Assembly (NCBI RefSeq): GCF_014852685.1
Contig: NZ_JACZDF010000002.1
Span: 1-64,000 of the forward strand
From: Flavimobilis rhizosphaerae
GTDB taxonomy: Bacteria > Actinomycetota > Actinomycetes > Actinomycetales > Cellulomonadaceae
DNA length: 64,000 bases
Direction: 5' to 3'
Shown here: piece after piece, positions 16,594 to 25,154 of the stretch
Layout: each line of letters starts with the position of its first letter
Position numbering within the stretch: the stretch's first letter is position 1
Position numbers and translations under genes: made by a program
The notes under the pieces: model-generated
Seen by the model: the letters and a program-made list of their open reading frames with translations, nothing else
Told to the model about the DNA's origin: nothing
The model's database searches: none

Positions 16594-17673
16594 ATGACCG
16601 CCACCACGCCGCTCGCCCCCGCGACGAGCGACCTCCGCGTCCGCGAGCTCGACCCGCTGCCGACGCCCGCCGAGATGCTCGCCGACCTCCCGCTCACCGG
16701 CACGGCCGCCGAGCTCGTCGCCCGCTCGCGCGACGAGGTGCGACGCGTCCTCGCGGGCGAGGACGACCGGCTCGTCGTCGTCGTCGGCCCCTGCTCCGTG
16801 CACGACGCCGACGCAGCGCTCGACTACGCGCAGCGCCTCGCCGCGCTCGTGCCCGAGCTCGAGAAGGACCTCTGCGTCGTCATGCGCGTGTACTTCGAGA
16901 AGCCGCGCACGACCGTCGGCTGGAAGGGCCTCATCAACGATCCCGACCTCGACGGCACGCACGACATCCGCCGCGGCCTGCGCCTCGCGCGCGAGGTCCT
17001 CCTAGGCGTCCTCGATGAGGGCGTGCCCGCCGCGTGCGAGTTCCTCGAGCCGACGAGCCCCCAGTTCATCGCGGACGCCGTCACCTGGGGCGCGATCGGC
17101 GCGCGCAACGCCGAGTCGCAGGTGCACCGCCAGCTCGCGTCAGGCCTCTCGATGCCCGTGGGCTTCAAGAACGCGACCGACGGCGACGTGAAGATCGCTG
17201 TCGACGGCTGCATCACCGCGGCGGCCGAGCACACCTTCTTCGGCATCGACTCCCAGGGGCGTGCGGCCGCCGTCGCGACCGCGGGCAACCCCGACTGCCA
17301 CGTCATCCTCCGCGGCGGCCGCAGCGGCCCCAACTACGACGATGCCTCGGTGTCGGCCGCGCTCGACGTCGCGGAGGCCTCGGGCCTCGGCCGACGGCTC
17401 ATGATCGACGCGTCCCACGGCAACTCGGGCAAGTCGTGGGAGCGGCAGGCCGAGGTCGTCCGCGAGATCGGCGCGTCCGTCGCCGCGGGCAACCACGAGA
17501 TCGCCGCCGTGATGATGGAGTCGTTCATCGTTGCTGGCGCGCAGAAGCCCGCACCGTCGGGGCTCGTCTACGGCCGCTCCGTCACCGACGAATGCCTCGA
17601 CTGGGGCACGACCGCGGAGCTCCTCCGCGGGCTCGCGGCCGACGTCCGGGCTCGTCGCACCGTCGAGGGCTGA
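16594..17673 (+). CDS. aroG: 3-deoxy-7-phosphoheptulonate (DAHP) synthase, class I
   Basis: The 359-residue enzyme condenses phosphoenolpyruvate and erythrose 4-phosphate, the first step of the shikimate pathway. It matches the AroF/G/H type: VVVGPCSVHD near residue 62, the RVYFEKPRTTVGWKGLINDP segment that binds phosphoenolpyruvate, NPDCHVILRGG, and the metal-binding DASHGNSGK near 270. The start follows a GAGGAGCACCACCC site. The upstream leader peptide with Tyr-Trp-Phe codons and hairpin suggests control by attenuation in addition to feedback inhibition of the enzyme. Confidence 0.95.
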   Translation: MTATTPLAPATSDLRVRELDPLPTPAEMLADLPLTGTAAELVARSRDEVRRVLAGEDDRLVVVVGPCSVHDADAALDYAQRLAALVPELEKDLCVVMRVYFEKPRTTVGWKGLINDPDLDGTHDIRRGLRLAREVLLGVLDEGVPAACEFLEPTSPQFIADAVTWGAIGARNAESQVHRQLASGLSMPVGFKNATDGDVKIAVDGCITAAAEHTFFGIDSQGRAAAVATAGNPDCHVILRGGRSGPNYDDASVSAALDVAEASGLGRRLMIDASHGNSGKSWERQAEVVREIGASVAAGNHEIAAVMMESFIVAGAQKPAPSGLVYGRSVTDECLDWGTTAELLRGLAADVRARRTVEG

Positions 17674-17862
17674 CGTCCCGCCGAGGCCGTCGTCCCGGTC
17701 GGCGGCGCCGTCGGTGGACGGTGTCTCGCGAGGTACGGGCAGATAGGGCATGATGGGGGCGTCGCGTGCGCGACCCGACGCAGGGGGCGGGTCGACCGGG
17801 ACGGCGGCATCGCTCGCGATGTCGCGTCGAGAGGGACGCGGTTGACCGCGCACCACCCCCTG
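17674..17862. other. Gene-free spacer, possible small RNA
   Basis: I see no credible gene. The stretch holds several short GC-rich inverted repeats (for example around GCGTCGCGTGCGCGAC) and runs into a strong terminator at 17863-17896. It could be the 3' untranslated region of aroG or an independent small RNA. Confidence 0.3.
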
Positions 17863-17899
17863 AGGCCCGCCTCGCGCTCCGGCGCGAGGCGGGCCTTTC
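17863..17899 (+). terminator. Strong intrinsic terminator between aroG and the SulP gene
   Basis: Fifteen-base arms (AGGCCCGCCTCGCGC and its complement, 17863-17877 and 17882-17896) close a 4-nt loop and are followed by TTT. The stem is symmetric and may serve both converging transcripts. Confidence 0.85.
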
Positions 17900-17932
17900 G
17901 CGTCCCCGGCTCGGCGGCGCCGACCCGACCCG

Positions 17933-17982
17933 CGACTCGTAGGTGCGGAGCACTGTTCGATGGTGCTGGGGCCTACGAGTCG
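17933..17982. repeat. Dispersed hairpin element, family 2, copy A
   Basis: Arms CGACTCGTAGG and CCTACGAGTCG are exactly complementary, with an inner AGCAC/GTGCT pair. A related element lies at 28421-28470. Both follow a strong terminator. Confidence 0.6.
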
Positions 17983-18039
17983 GGTGGGGACGGGGAGGGG
18001 AGAGGGCGGGGCCGGGCGGGCTTGGGTGAGGGCCGTGGG

Positions 18040-19719
18040 TCAGGGCCGTGGGCGCGCGACGTGGTCGCGCGCGTGCGCGATCGCCGCGTCGAGGTCCTCG
18101 AAGAGGTGCTGCTCGCTCGCGAGCTCGTCGAGCACGCCGACGCGGGTGAGCACGCTGCGGTGCTGCTCCTGCACGCCCTTGACGAGCACGGTGACTCCCG
18201 ACCGCTCGAGGGTTCCGACGAGCTCGGCGAGCGCGTGCGCTCCTGTCGCGTCGACGAGCCGCAGCCCGGAGAGGCGCAGGACGACGACGCGTGCGCCGTG
18301 GTCGCGCTGAACGGTCTCGGCGATGCGGTCGGCGGCGCCGAAGAACATCGAGCCGTCGAGCCGGAAGAGCGCGATCTGTTCGTCGCCGTCGGCCGCGGGC
18401 CCGGGCAGGGGCTGCCGGTGGACGACGGACGCGCGCGAGAGCGCGCGCAGCGCGAGGAGCGCCGCGACCGCGAGCCCGACGACGATCGCCTGGACGAGGT
18501 CGACGGCGATCGTCACGATCGCGGTGACGACGAGGACGAGCGCGCTGCCGCGCGTCGAGCGCAGGACGGTCCGTACGGCGCGGACGTCGACCATCCGCAC
18601 GGCGGTGACCATGAGGACGCCGGAGAGCGCGGCGAGCGGGATCTGCCCGACGGGCCCGGTCGCGGCGTAGATGACGACGAGGATGACGAGGCCGTGGACG
18701 ACCGCCGCGAGGCGGGTCCGTGCGCCGGCGCGGACGTTGACGGCGGTACGGGCGATTGCGCCGGTCGCGGGCATGCCGCCGAAGAGCCCGGCGGCGACGC
18801 TTGCGAGACCCTGCCCGACGAGCTCGCGGTCGGGGTCGTAGCGGCGGGCGTCGTCGGTGAGGGTGTCGGACGGCATCGTCGCGGCGACGCGCGCGGACAG
18901 CAGCGACTCGATCGCGGCGAGCGCCGCGACGGCGGCGGCGGGTCCGGCGAGCTCGCCGAGCAACGCGGGCGTGATACCGGGGATCGACGGTGCGGGGAGG
19001 GAGTCGGGGAGCGCGCCGATGCGGGCGACGGGGGCGTCGACGAGCTCGGCGACGACCGTGACGACGATGATCGCGACGAGCGACGCCGGCAGCGCGGCCC
19101 ACAGGCGTGGCAGCACGAGCATGAGCGTGACGACGACAGCGACGGTCCCGAGGGTCCACAGCACCGTGTCGCCTGCCCGGCCGATGACGTCGACGGCGGC
19201 GACGAGAGGGTTCTGGCCGGCGGGCGCGTCGACGCCGACGGCGGCGGGCACCTGCTGGAGGAAGATGATCGTCGCGATGCCGAGCGTGAAGCCCTCGACG
19301 ACAGGCCACGGGATGAACGTGACGACGCGGCCGAGCCGCGCGGCACCGAGCGCGAGGACCATGAGGCCCGCCATGATCGCGACGAGCGGGACGGCGTCGG
19401 CGCCGTGGATGGCGACGAGCGGGGCGAGGACGACCGCCATGGCGCCCGTCGGGCCGGAGACCTGCACGCGCGAGCCGCCGAACACTGCGGCGACGATGCC
19501 GGCGACGACCGCGGTGACGAGGCCGGCGGCGGGGCCGACGCCCGAGCTCACGCCGAATGCGAGAGCGAGGGGGAGCGCGACGACGCCGACGGTGACGCCG
19601 GCGAGGAGGTCGGCGGGGACGGTCGACCAGCGGCTCGGAGAGGTGGGGGTGAGGGGCGCGCGCGAGGGCGCGGAGGTGCGGGTCATCGGGTGGGCGGCGT
19701 GCGCGGGCTGGGAACGCAC
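18040..19719 (-). CDS. SulP-family anion transporter with STAS domain
   Basis: The 559-residue protein is a SLC26/SulP-type carrier, probably for sulfate, bicarbonate or another small anion. About 10-14 membrane helices fill residues 35-420, including the VSGPTGAMAVVLAPLVA segment and the GLFGGMPATGAIARTAVNVRAGARTRLA signature. A cytoplasmic STAS domain covers roughly 440-555 (ALFRLDGSMFFGAADRIAETV). The GTG start at 19719 follows AAGGAG by a normal distance. It is transcribed alone. Substrate cannot be read from the sequence. Confidence 0.9.
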   Translation of the reverse strand: MRSQPAHAAHPMTRTSAPSRAPLTPTSPSRWSTVPADLLAGVTVGVVALPLALAFGVSSGVGPAAGLVTAVVAGIVAAVFGGSRVQVSGPTGAMAVVLAPLVAIHGADAVPLVAIMAGLMVLALGAARLGRVVTFIPWPVVEGFTLGIATIIFLQQVPAAVGVDAPAGQNPLVAAVDVIGRAGDTVLWTLGTVAVVVTLMLVLPRLWAALPASLVAIIVVTVVAELVDAPVARIGALPDSLPAPSIPGITPALLGELAGPAAAVAALAAIESLLSARVAATMPSDTLTDDARRYDPDRELVGQGLASVAAGLFGGMPATGAIARTAVNVRAGARTRLAAVVHGLVILVVIYAATGPVGQIPLAALSGVLMVTAVRMVDVRAVRTVLRSTRGSALVLVVTAIVTIAVDLVQAIVVGLAVAALLALRALSRASVVHRQPLPGPAADGDEQIALFRLDGSMFFGAADRIAETVQRDHGARVVVLRLSGLRLVDATGAHALAELVGTLERSGVTVLVKGVQEQHRSVLTRVGVLDELASEQHLFEDLDAAIAHARDHVARPRP

Positions 19720-19793
19720 GGGTCACTCCTTCCGCCCCATGCTAGGGCGGGCCCCACTCAGATTCGTAGGACGTCTGTCACGCCGCCCCCGTG

Positions 19794-19848
19794 CGACGGA
19801 TTGATGGCTTCCCCCCCGTTCGACGGGGGGGAAGCCATCAATCCGTCG
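19794..19848. repeat. Dispersed palindromic element, family 1, copy 1
   Basis: Two perfect 24-bp arms (19794-19817 and 19825-19848), starting CGACGGATTGATGGCTTC, enclose a 7-nt loop. The TetR gene's stop codon lies within the right arm, so the element may act as its terminator. A relative with arms of the same outer sequence lies at 32921-32977. Confidence 0.85.
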
Positions 19849-20497
19849 GGGAGCGGGGCGGGCTCGACAGGGGTGTGTCGCGGGGGCTGAGGACCTGGGC
19901 GACGATCGCCTCGATCGCGAACTCGGTGGTCTCGCCGAGCTCGACGGCTGTGGGGTCGAGGAGCCACTGGATCTGGAGGCCGTCCATGACGGCGAGGATC
20001 GACGCCGCGGCGCGGTCGACGGTCTCGGGCGCATCGATGCCTTCCTCGGCGCACATCACCCGGAACGCGTCGGCGACCTCGGCGCGCAGGTTGACGTAGC
20101 GCTCCTCGAAGAAGCTCCGGGCCGGGTGGTCGTCGGTGACGGCCTCGCTTGAGAGGACGGTGAAGGCCTGGACGATCCCGGCGCGCCGCGCGTTGAGGAA
20201 CGCTGTCTTGACGAGGTGCCGGAAGAGGCCGGCGTCGCCGGGCATGTGGTGGGTGGGAAGGTCTTCGACATCCTCGAAGTCGCGGAACTTGAGGACCTCG
20301 AGGAGCAGTGCGCTCTTGGATCCGAAGTAGTGGAGCACGCCCGCGTGCGTCATGCCGACCTGCTCGGCGATGTCGCTCAGCGGCCCCTTGTACCCCTTGG
20401 CGCCGAACGTCGCGATGGCCGCGCGGAGGATCTCCTCGCGCCGTCGCGCCGTCTCGGGGCGGGGCTGGAGGGGCCTGCGGGCGGGCGGGGTGGCCAT
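19838..20497 (-). CDS. TetR-family regulator of the beta-glucoside transport operon
   Basis: The 219-residue protein has a TetR helix-turn-helix at about residues 20-65 (ILRAAIATFGAKGYKGPLSDIAEQVGMTHAGVLHYFGSK) and a longer ligand-binding domain. It diverges from the ABC transporter/GH3 operon, and the inverted repeat at 20600-20619 between them is the likely operator. The ATG at 20497 is preceded by GAAGGG. Its last codons and stop fall in a palindromic repeat. Control of a sugar-uptake operon by TetR rather than LacI is less usual; the ligand may be a glucoside or aglycone. Confidence 0.88.
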   Translation of the reverse strand: MATPPARRPLQPRPETARRREEILRAAIATFGAKGYKGPLSDIAEQVGMTHAGVLHYFGSKSALLLEVLKFRDFEDVEDLPTHHMPGDAGLFRHLVKTAFLNARRAGIVQAFTVLSSEAVTDDHPARSFFEERYVNLRAEVADAFRVMCAEEGIDAPETVDRAAASILAVMDGLQIQWLLDPTAVELGETTEFAIEAIVAQVLSPRDTPLSSPPRSPTD

Positions 20498-20599
20498 GGT
20501 GGAGCCCTTCTCGTTGTCGGGCGGAGCGCGGACCTCGGGGTCGTCAGGGGCGGCGCTGCCCATTGTCGTTGCCGAACTGTGACCCTGTCGACTTCCCAT

Positions 20600-20619
20600 C
20601 TTACTTTCTCGACAGTAAG
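20600..20619. promoter_or_regulatory. Candidate TetR operator in the divergent region
   Basis: CTTACT and AGTAAG are separated by 8 bp, giving a 20-bp inverted repeat typical of TetR sites. It lies 63 bp before the binding-protein gene and 103 bp before the TetR gene, so one site could control both. Confidence 0.7.
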
Positions 20620-20681
20620 TTAAAGCCATCCACCATGGCAACGGCCCCGACGGAGGGGCTCGATCCACCACAGGAGCGACG

Positions 20682-22382
20682 ATGAAGTCACCCATGAAGA
20701 CCGCGGCAGCCCTTGCCGCGGCTGCAGCACTCCTCCTCGCCGGCTGCAGCGGCGGTAGCGGCAACGGCGGAGCCACCGGCGGCACGAACACCGGCGGCTC
20801 GAGCACCGGCGGCACGGGCAAGGGCACGGTGGCGCTCACCATCGCCAAGCCCGACGGCGCCATCACCACCGAGTCCCACAACCCGTACCTCGGCGACACC
20901 TCGGCCTCGATGTACGGCTACCGCCAGGTGATGTTCGAGACCATGGCGCTCGTCAACACGGCCGACAACTCGGTCGTCACCCCGCGACTCGCCTCGAGCG
21001 TCGAGTGGAACGACGACTACACCGAGCTCACGGTCACCGCCCGCGAGGGCGTCACGTGGCACGACGGCAAGCCCTTCACCATCGACGACATCGTCGGCAC
21101 GTTCGACATGTACCTCGACGGACGCCTCACCGACTCGGCAGCGCTCAACTACCTCGGTGCCGACGTCGACGGCAGCACCGCAACCCTGAAGTTCAAGGAC
21201 TCGAAGTTCGTCAAGCGCGGCTCCGTCCTCCACGTCCCGATCGTCCCCAAGCACATCTGGGACAACATCGACGACCCGTCGACCGCCCCGCTCACGGGCG
21301 AGGGCGAGGCGATCGGCACCGGCCCGTACACGCTCTCCTCATGGACCACGCAGGCCGTCACCCTCAAGGCCAACCCTGACTGGTGGGGCGGCGAGCTTGC
21401 CGTCCCCGAGCTCCACTACGTCTCCTACGGCGACAACGCGGCCCTCACCACCGCGCTCGCCACAGGCGACGCGGACTGGGCCCAGGCGTTCCTCCCGCAG
21501 ATCCAGAAGTCCTTCCTCGAGGTTGACGACGCCAACCGCCAGCTCATCACACCCACGGCCGGCGCCGCGACCCTCTTCCTCAACCTCACCCGCAAGCCGT
21601 TCGACAACCCCGCGCTCCGCGAGGCGCTCGCCTGGACGATCGACCGGTCCGCATACGTCGACATCGCCCGTGAGGGTGCCTCGGCCGTCGTCGACTCCGT
21701 GACGGGCCTCGGCCCCTCGCTCCAGAAGGACGTCATCGACGAGTTCGCCGGTCAGGTCTACACGGTCGACATCGAGAAGGCCAAGACGATCCTCACGGAC
21801 GCCGGGTACACCGGTGTCGGAACGGCCCTCGTCGACCCCGACGGCGAGAAGGTGACGTTCTCCGTCTCCGTGCCCGCCGGATGGTCCGACTGGAACACGG
21901 AGCAGGCGCTCCTCGCCGAGGAGCTCAAGCAGCTCGGCATCGAGGTCACCATCGACCAGCCCGACTGGGGCGGCTGGGACGAAGCTCGCCAGCAGGCGAC
22001 GTTCGGCGCGATCATCCACTGGCTCGACGGTGAGGGCGCCTGGGGCGTCTACGACTCGATCATGGGCACCCGCTGGATCGACAAGGACAAGAACACCGCC
22101 CAGTTCAACTTCGGCCGGTACGACAACCCGGCGGTCGACGAGGCCCTCGCGGCCTACGCCACCGCCGACAGCGACGAGGCACGGCTCGCCGCGATGACGA
22201 CGATCCAGAAGGCGTTCGTCAAGGACATCCCGGCGATCCCGCTCGGTGCGCACCCGCTCATCGGTCTCTTCAACGAGCGCAGCTACACGGGCTGGCCGAC
22301 CGAGGACAACATGTACGCCTCGGCCGACCCGACCCAGGCTGAGATCACCATGGTCCTGCAGAACCTCAAGCCCGTCTCCTGA
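20682..22382 (+). CDS. ABC transporter substrate-binding lipoprotein (SBP_bac_5 family)
   Basis: The 566-residue extracytoplasmic binding protein has a lipoprotein signal with lipobox LLAGC (C22) followed by a long Gly/Thr/Ser linker to about residue 48. The rest fits family 5 solute-binding proteins, with the conserved TVTAREGVTWHDGKPFTIDDI segment near 115. This family is named for oligopeptides but also binds oligosaccharides. Because the operon ends in a beta-glucosidase, I infer a beta-glucan oligosaccharide ligand. AGGAGCG precedes the ATG. First gene of a six-gene operon. Confidence 0.92.
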   Translation: MKSPMKTAAALAAAAALLLAGCSGGSGNGGATGGTNTGGSSTGGTGKGTVALTIAKPDGAITTESHNPYLGDTSASMYGYRQVMFETMALVNTADNSVVTPRLASSVEWNDDYTELTVTAREGVTWHDGKPFTIDDIVGTFDMYLDGRLTDSAALNYLGADVDGSTATLKFKDSKFVKRGSVLHVPIVPKHIWDNIDDPSTAPLTGEGEAIGTGPYTLSSWTTQAVTLKANPDWWGGELAVPELHYVSYGDNAALTTALATGDADWAQAFLPQIQKSFLEVDDANRQLITPTAGAATLFLNLTRKPFDNPALREALAWTIDRSAYVDIAREGASAVVDSVTGLGPSLQKDVIDEFAGQVYTVDIEKAKTILTDAGYTGVGTALVDPDGEKVTFSVSVPAGWSDWNTEQALLAEELKQLGIEVTIDQPDWGGWDEARQQATFGAIIHWLDGEGAWGVYDSIMGTRWIDKDKNTAQFNFGRYDNPAVDEALAAYATADSDEARLAAMTTIQKAFVKDIPAIPLGAHPLIGLFNERSYTGWPTEDNMYASADPTQAEITMVLQNLKPVS

Positions 22383-22474
22383 CGGTTCACGACACGCAGC
22401 GGGTCGGCGTGGCCCCTCGGCCGCACCGGCCCGCTGCCCGTCGCGCGGACGACGACCCCCGGAAGGTGACCCCC

Positions 22475-23296
22475 GTGAAAGAACCACTGCTCTCGATACG
22501 CGACTTCTCCGTCGTGTACGAGGTCGAGCCGCCTGTCGAGGCGGTGAAGAACGTCTCCCTCACCCTCCGCCGTGGGGAGATCCTCGGGCTCGCCGGCGAG
22601 TCCGGGTGCGGCAAGACGACCCTCGCCTACGGCATCCAGCGACTCCTGCGCCCCCCGGCGACGATCCCCGGCGGGTCCGTCGTCTGGCACGACGCGGACG
22701 GCAGGGACGTCGACATCCTCGGCCTCTCGGCCGACGCGATGATGTCGTTCCGCTGGGACAAGATCTCCATGGTGTTCCAGGGGGCGATGAACGCGCTCAA
22801 CCCGGTCGCGACGATCGGCGCCCAGCTCGCCGACGTCTTCGAGGTGCACCGCCCGCAGATGTCGAAGGCGCAGCGCACCGCCGCCGTCGTCGAGCTGCTC
22901 GAGATCGTCAAGGTCGGCGGTCAGCGCCTCAAGAGCTACCCGCACGAGCTCTCCGGCGGCATGCGGCAGCGCATCATGATCGCCATGGCGCTCGCGCTGC
23001 GCCCTCAGCTCGTCGTCATGGACGAGCCGACGACGGCGCTCGACGTGCTCGTCCAGCGCGAGATCCTCCGCGAGATCACGAGCCTGCGCGAGGCCTTCGG
23101 CTTCTCGGTCGTCTTCATCACGCACGACCTGCCGCTGCTCCTCGAGATCTCCGACCGCATCGCCATCATGAAGGACGGCGAGATCGTCGAGCAGGACACG
23201 GCCGAGAACATCTGGTTCCGCCCGCAGCACGAGTACACGCGCAAGCTCCTGTCGTCCTTCCCCCGTCTGACGGCCGAGAAGCAGGTGAACGAATGA
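22475..23296 (+). CDS. Oligopeptide/oligosaccharide ABC transporter ATPase (DppD-like)
   Basis: The 273-residue ATPase has Walker A GESGCGKTT near residue 41, Q-loop VFQGAMNALNP, signature LSGGMRQR and Walker B LVVMDEPTTALD. The C-terminal part carries the HEYTRKLLSS segment seen in Opp/Dpp ATPases, which usually precedes an iron-sulfur tail; that tail is short here. I use the GTG at 22475 because GGAAGG lies 8 bp upstream. Its stop overlaps the next ATPase gene. It pairs with the ATPase at 23293 to form an asymmetric ATPase dimer. Confidence 0.92.
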   Translation: MKEPLLSIRDFSVVYEVEPPVEAVKNVSLTLRRGEILGLAGESGCGKTTLAYGIQRLLRPPATIPGGSVVWHDADGRDVDILGLSADAMMSFRWDKISMVFQGAMNALNPVATIGAQLADVFEVHRPQMSKAQRTAAVVELLEIVKVGGQRLKSYPHELSGGMRQRIMIAMALALRPQLVVMDEPTTALDVLVQREILREITSLREAFGFSVVFITHDLPLLLEISDRIAIMKDGEIVEQDTAENIWFRPQHEYTRKLLSSFPRLTAEKQVNE

Positions 23297-24093
23297 GCAC
23301 CCTCGAGGTCCGCAACGTCACGAAGACCTACCGTGTGCGTGGCGCCGGCGCGATCGACGCGCTCTCCGACGTGTCCTTCACGCTGACGACCGGGCAGTGC
23401 ATCGGCATGGTCGGCCAGTCCGGCTCCGGCAAGTCGACCGTCGCGAAGATCCTCACGCAGATGGAGCGGCCCACGAAGGGCGAGGTGCTGCTCGACGGTG
23501 CCCCCGTCCCGTCGCGCGGGAAGGCGCTGCGCGCCTACCGGCAGCAGCTGCGGATGGTCTTCCAGGACCCGTTCGCCTCGCTCAACCCGTACCACTCGAT
23601 CCGGCACCACGTGGAGCGCCCCCTCGCGCTGTCCGGGGTCGTGCCGCCCGACGAGATCGAGGCGGAGGTGCACCGCCTCCTCGAGAAGGTCCACCTCGAC
23701 CCGTCGGTCGTCATCGACCGCCGTCCGCACGAGCTCTCCGGTGGCCAGCGCCAGCGCGTCGCAATCGCACGTGCGCTCGCTCCGCGGCCGACGCTGCTCG
23801 TCGCCGACGAGCCCGTCTCGATGCTCGACGTCTCGCTGCGCATGGGCGTGCTCAACCTGCTCGCCGAGATCCGGCGCGAGGACGGCCTCGGCGTCCTCTA
23901 CATCACCCACGACCTCGCGACGGCGCGCTACTTCTCCGACGAGATCATCGTCCTCAACCAGGGACGCATCGTCGAGCACGGACCTGCCGACGACGTCATC
24001 CTGCGCCCGCAGGACCCGTACACCCGCGCTCTCCGTGGGGCCTCGCCCGACCCGGAGCGCTTCTTCGCTGCGCGCGCAGGAGGTGCGTCATGA
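23293..24093 (+). CDS. Oligopeptide/oligosaccharide ABC transporter ATPase (DppF-like)
   Basis: The 266-residue partner ATPase has Walker A GQSGSGKST, Q-loop VFQDPFASLNPYHS, signature LSGGQRQR and Walker B LLVADEPVSMLD. The ATG overlaps the preceding stop, and the stop overlaps the next start, so translation is coupled through the set. It is a little shorter than typical DppF because the C-terminal extension is reduced. Confidence 0.92.
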   Translation: MSTLEVRNVTKTYRVRGAGAIDALSDVSFTLTTGQCIGMVGQSGSGKSTVAKILTQMERPTKGEVLLDGAPVPSRGKALRAYRQQLRMVFQDPFASLNPYHSIRHHVERPLALSGVVPPDEIEAEVHRLLEKVHLDPSVVIDRRPHELSGGQRQRVAIARALAPRPTLLVADEPVSMLDVSLRMGVLNLLAEIRREDGLGVLYITHDLATARYFSDEIIVLNQGRIVEHGPADDVILRPQDPYTRALRGASPDPERFFAARAGGAS

Positions 24094-25151
24094 CCACGAC
24101 CGACGTGACAGAGGTCGTCACGCAGGGCACCACCGCGACCCAGGCGGCCAAGGCGCGTGCCAAAGTCCCGTGGCGCTTCCTCGGCCAGCGCGCCGCCTTT
24201 TACCTCTTCACGCTGTGGGCGGCGCTCACCATCAACTTCTTCGTGCCGCGCATGATGAAGGGCGACGCCGTCGACAACTACCTCGCGCGCAACCGCGAGA
24301 TCTCGCCCGAGGCCGCGGACGCCCTGCGGGCGCTCCTCGGCTTGGACTCCGACAAGTCGATGTGGGAGCAGTACGTCGACTACTTCGGGATGCTCCTGCG
24401 GGGCGACCTCGGTGTCTCGATCACCCACGGCCTCCAGCCGGTGAGCGGCGTCATCGCGACGGCCCTGCCGTGGACCGTCGGGCTCATCGGCCTCGCGACG
24501 CTCGCCGCCGTCGTGATCGGCACGGTCGGCGGCGCGTTCGTCGGATGGAAGCGAGGCTCCCGCCTCGACGTGCTCATCCCCATCACGACGTTCCTCTCGA
24601 CCGTCCCGTACTTCTGGATCGGCCTCATGGCGATCTCGGTGTTCTCCGTGGGCCTCGGCTGGTTACCCATCGGCAAGGCCTACGGCGTCGGCCAGGAGCC
24701 AGGGTTCAACCTCGAGTTCATCCTCAACGTCATCGAGCACGGCACCCTGCCGCTCGCAACGATCGTCATCGCGTCGCTCGGCGGGTGGATGCTCGGCATG
24801 CGCAACATGATGCTCACCGTCCTCGACGAGGACTACATCACCGTCGCGCAGGCCAAGGGCATGCCGAACCGACGCGTCCTGTGGCGTTACGCCGCACGGA
24901 ACGCGGTCCTCCCGCAGATCCAGTCGTTCGCCCTGTCGATCGGCTTCATCGTCGGCGGCGCGATCATCGTCGAGCAGGTCTTCTCCTACCCGGGCGTCGG
25001 CAAGATGCTCCTCGACGCGACGAACGCCAAGGACTACGCGCTCATGCAGGGCGGCTTCCTCGTCATCGTCCTCGCCGTCCTCGTCGCGAACATCGTCGCG
25101 GACCTCGTCTACGCGGTCCTCGACCCCCGTACCCGCCAGTCGGAGGCCTGA
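24090..25151 (+). CDS. ABC transporter permease (DppB-like)
   Basis: The 353-residue permease has six predicted membrane helices. After the first it has a long external loop, as in DppB/OppB proteins. The EAA-type loop that contacts the ATPases is DEDYITVAQAKGMPNRRVLWRYAARNAVLPQ near residues 245-275. Its N-terminus is about 25 residues longer than usual before the first helix. It forms the channel with the product of the next gene. Confidence 0.92.
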   Translation: MTTTDVTEVVTQGTTATQAAKARAKVPWRFLGQRAAFYLFTLWAALTINFFVPRMMKGDAVDNYLARNREISPEAADALRALLGLDSDKSMWEQYVDYFGMLLRGDLGVSITHGLQPVSGVIATALPWTVGLIGLATLAAVVIGTVGGAFVGWKRGSRLDVLIPITTFLSTVPYFWIGLMAISVFSVGLGWLPIGKAYGVGQEPGFNLEFILNVIEHGTLPLATIVIASLGGWMLGMRNMMLTVLDEDYITVAQAKGMPNRRVLWRYAARNAVLPQIQSFALSIGFIVGGAIIVEQVFSYPGVGKMLLDATNAKDYALMQGGFLVIVLAVLVANIVADLVYAVLDPRTRQSEA

Positions 25152-25154
25152 CCG

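Noticed and set aside
17674-18039. A protein-coding gene in the gap after aroG
   Set aside because: No frame has a start with a ribosome-binding site or a recognisable domain. The stretch contains a terminator and a hairpin repeat.
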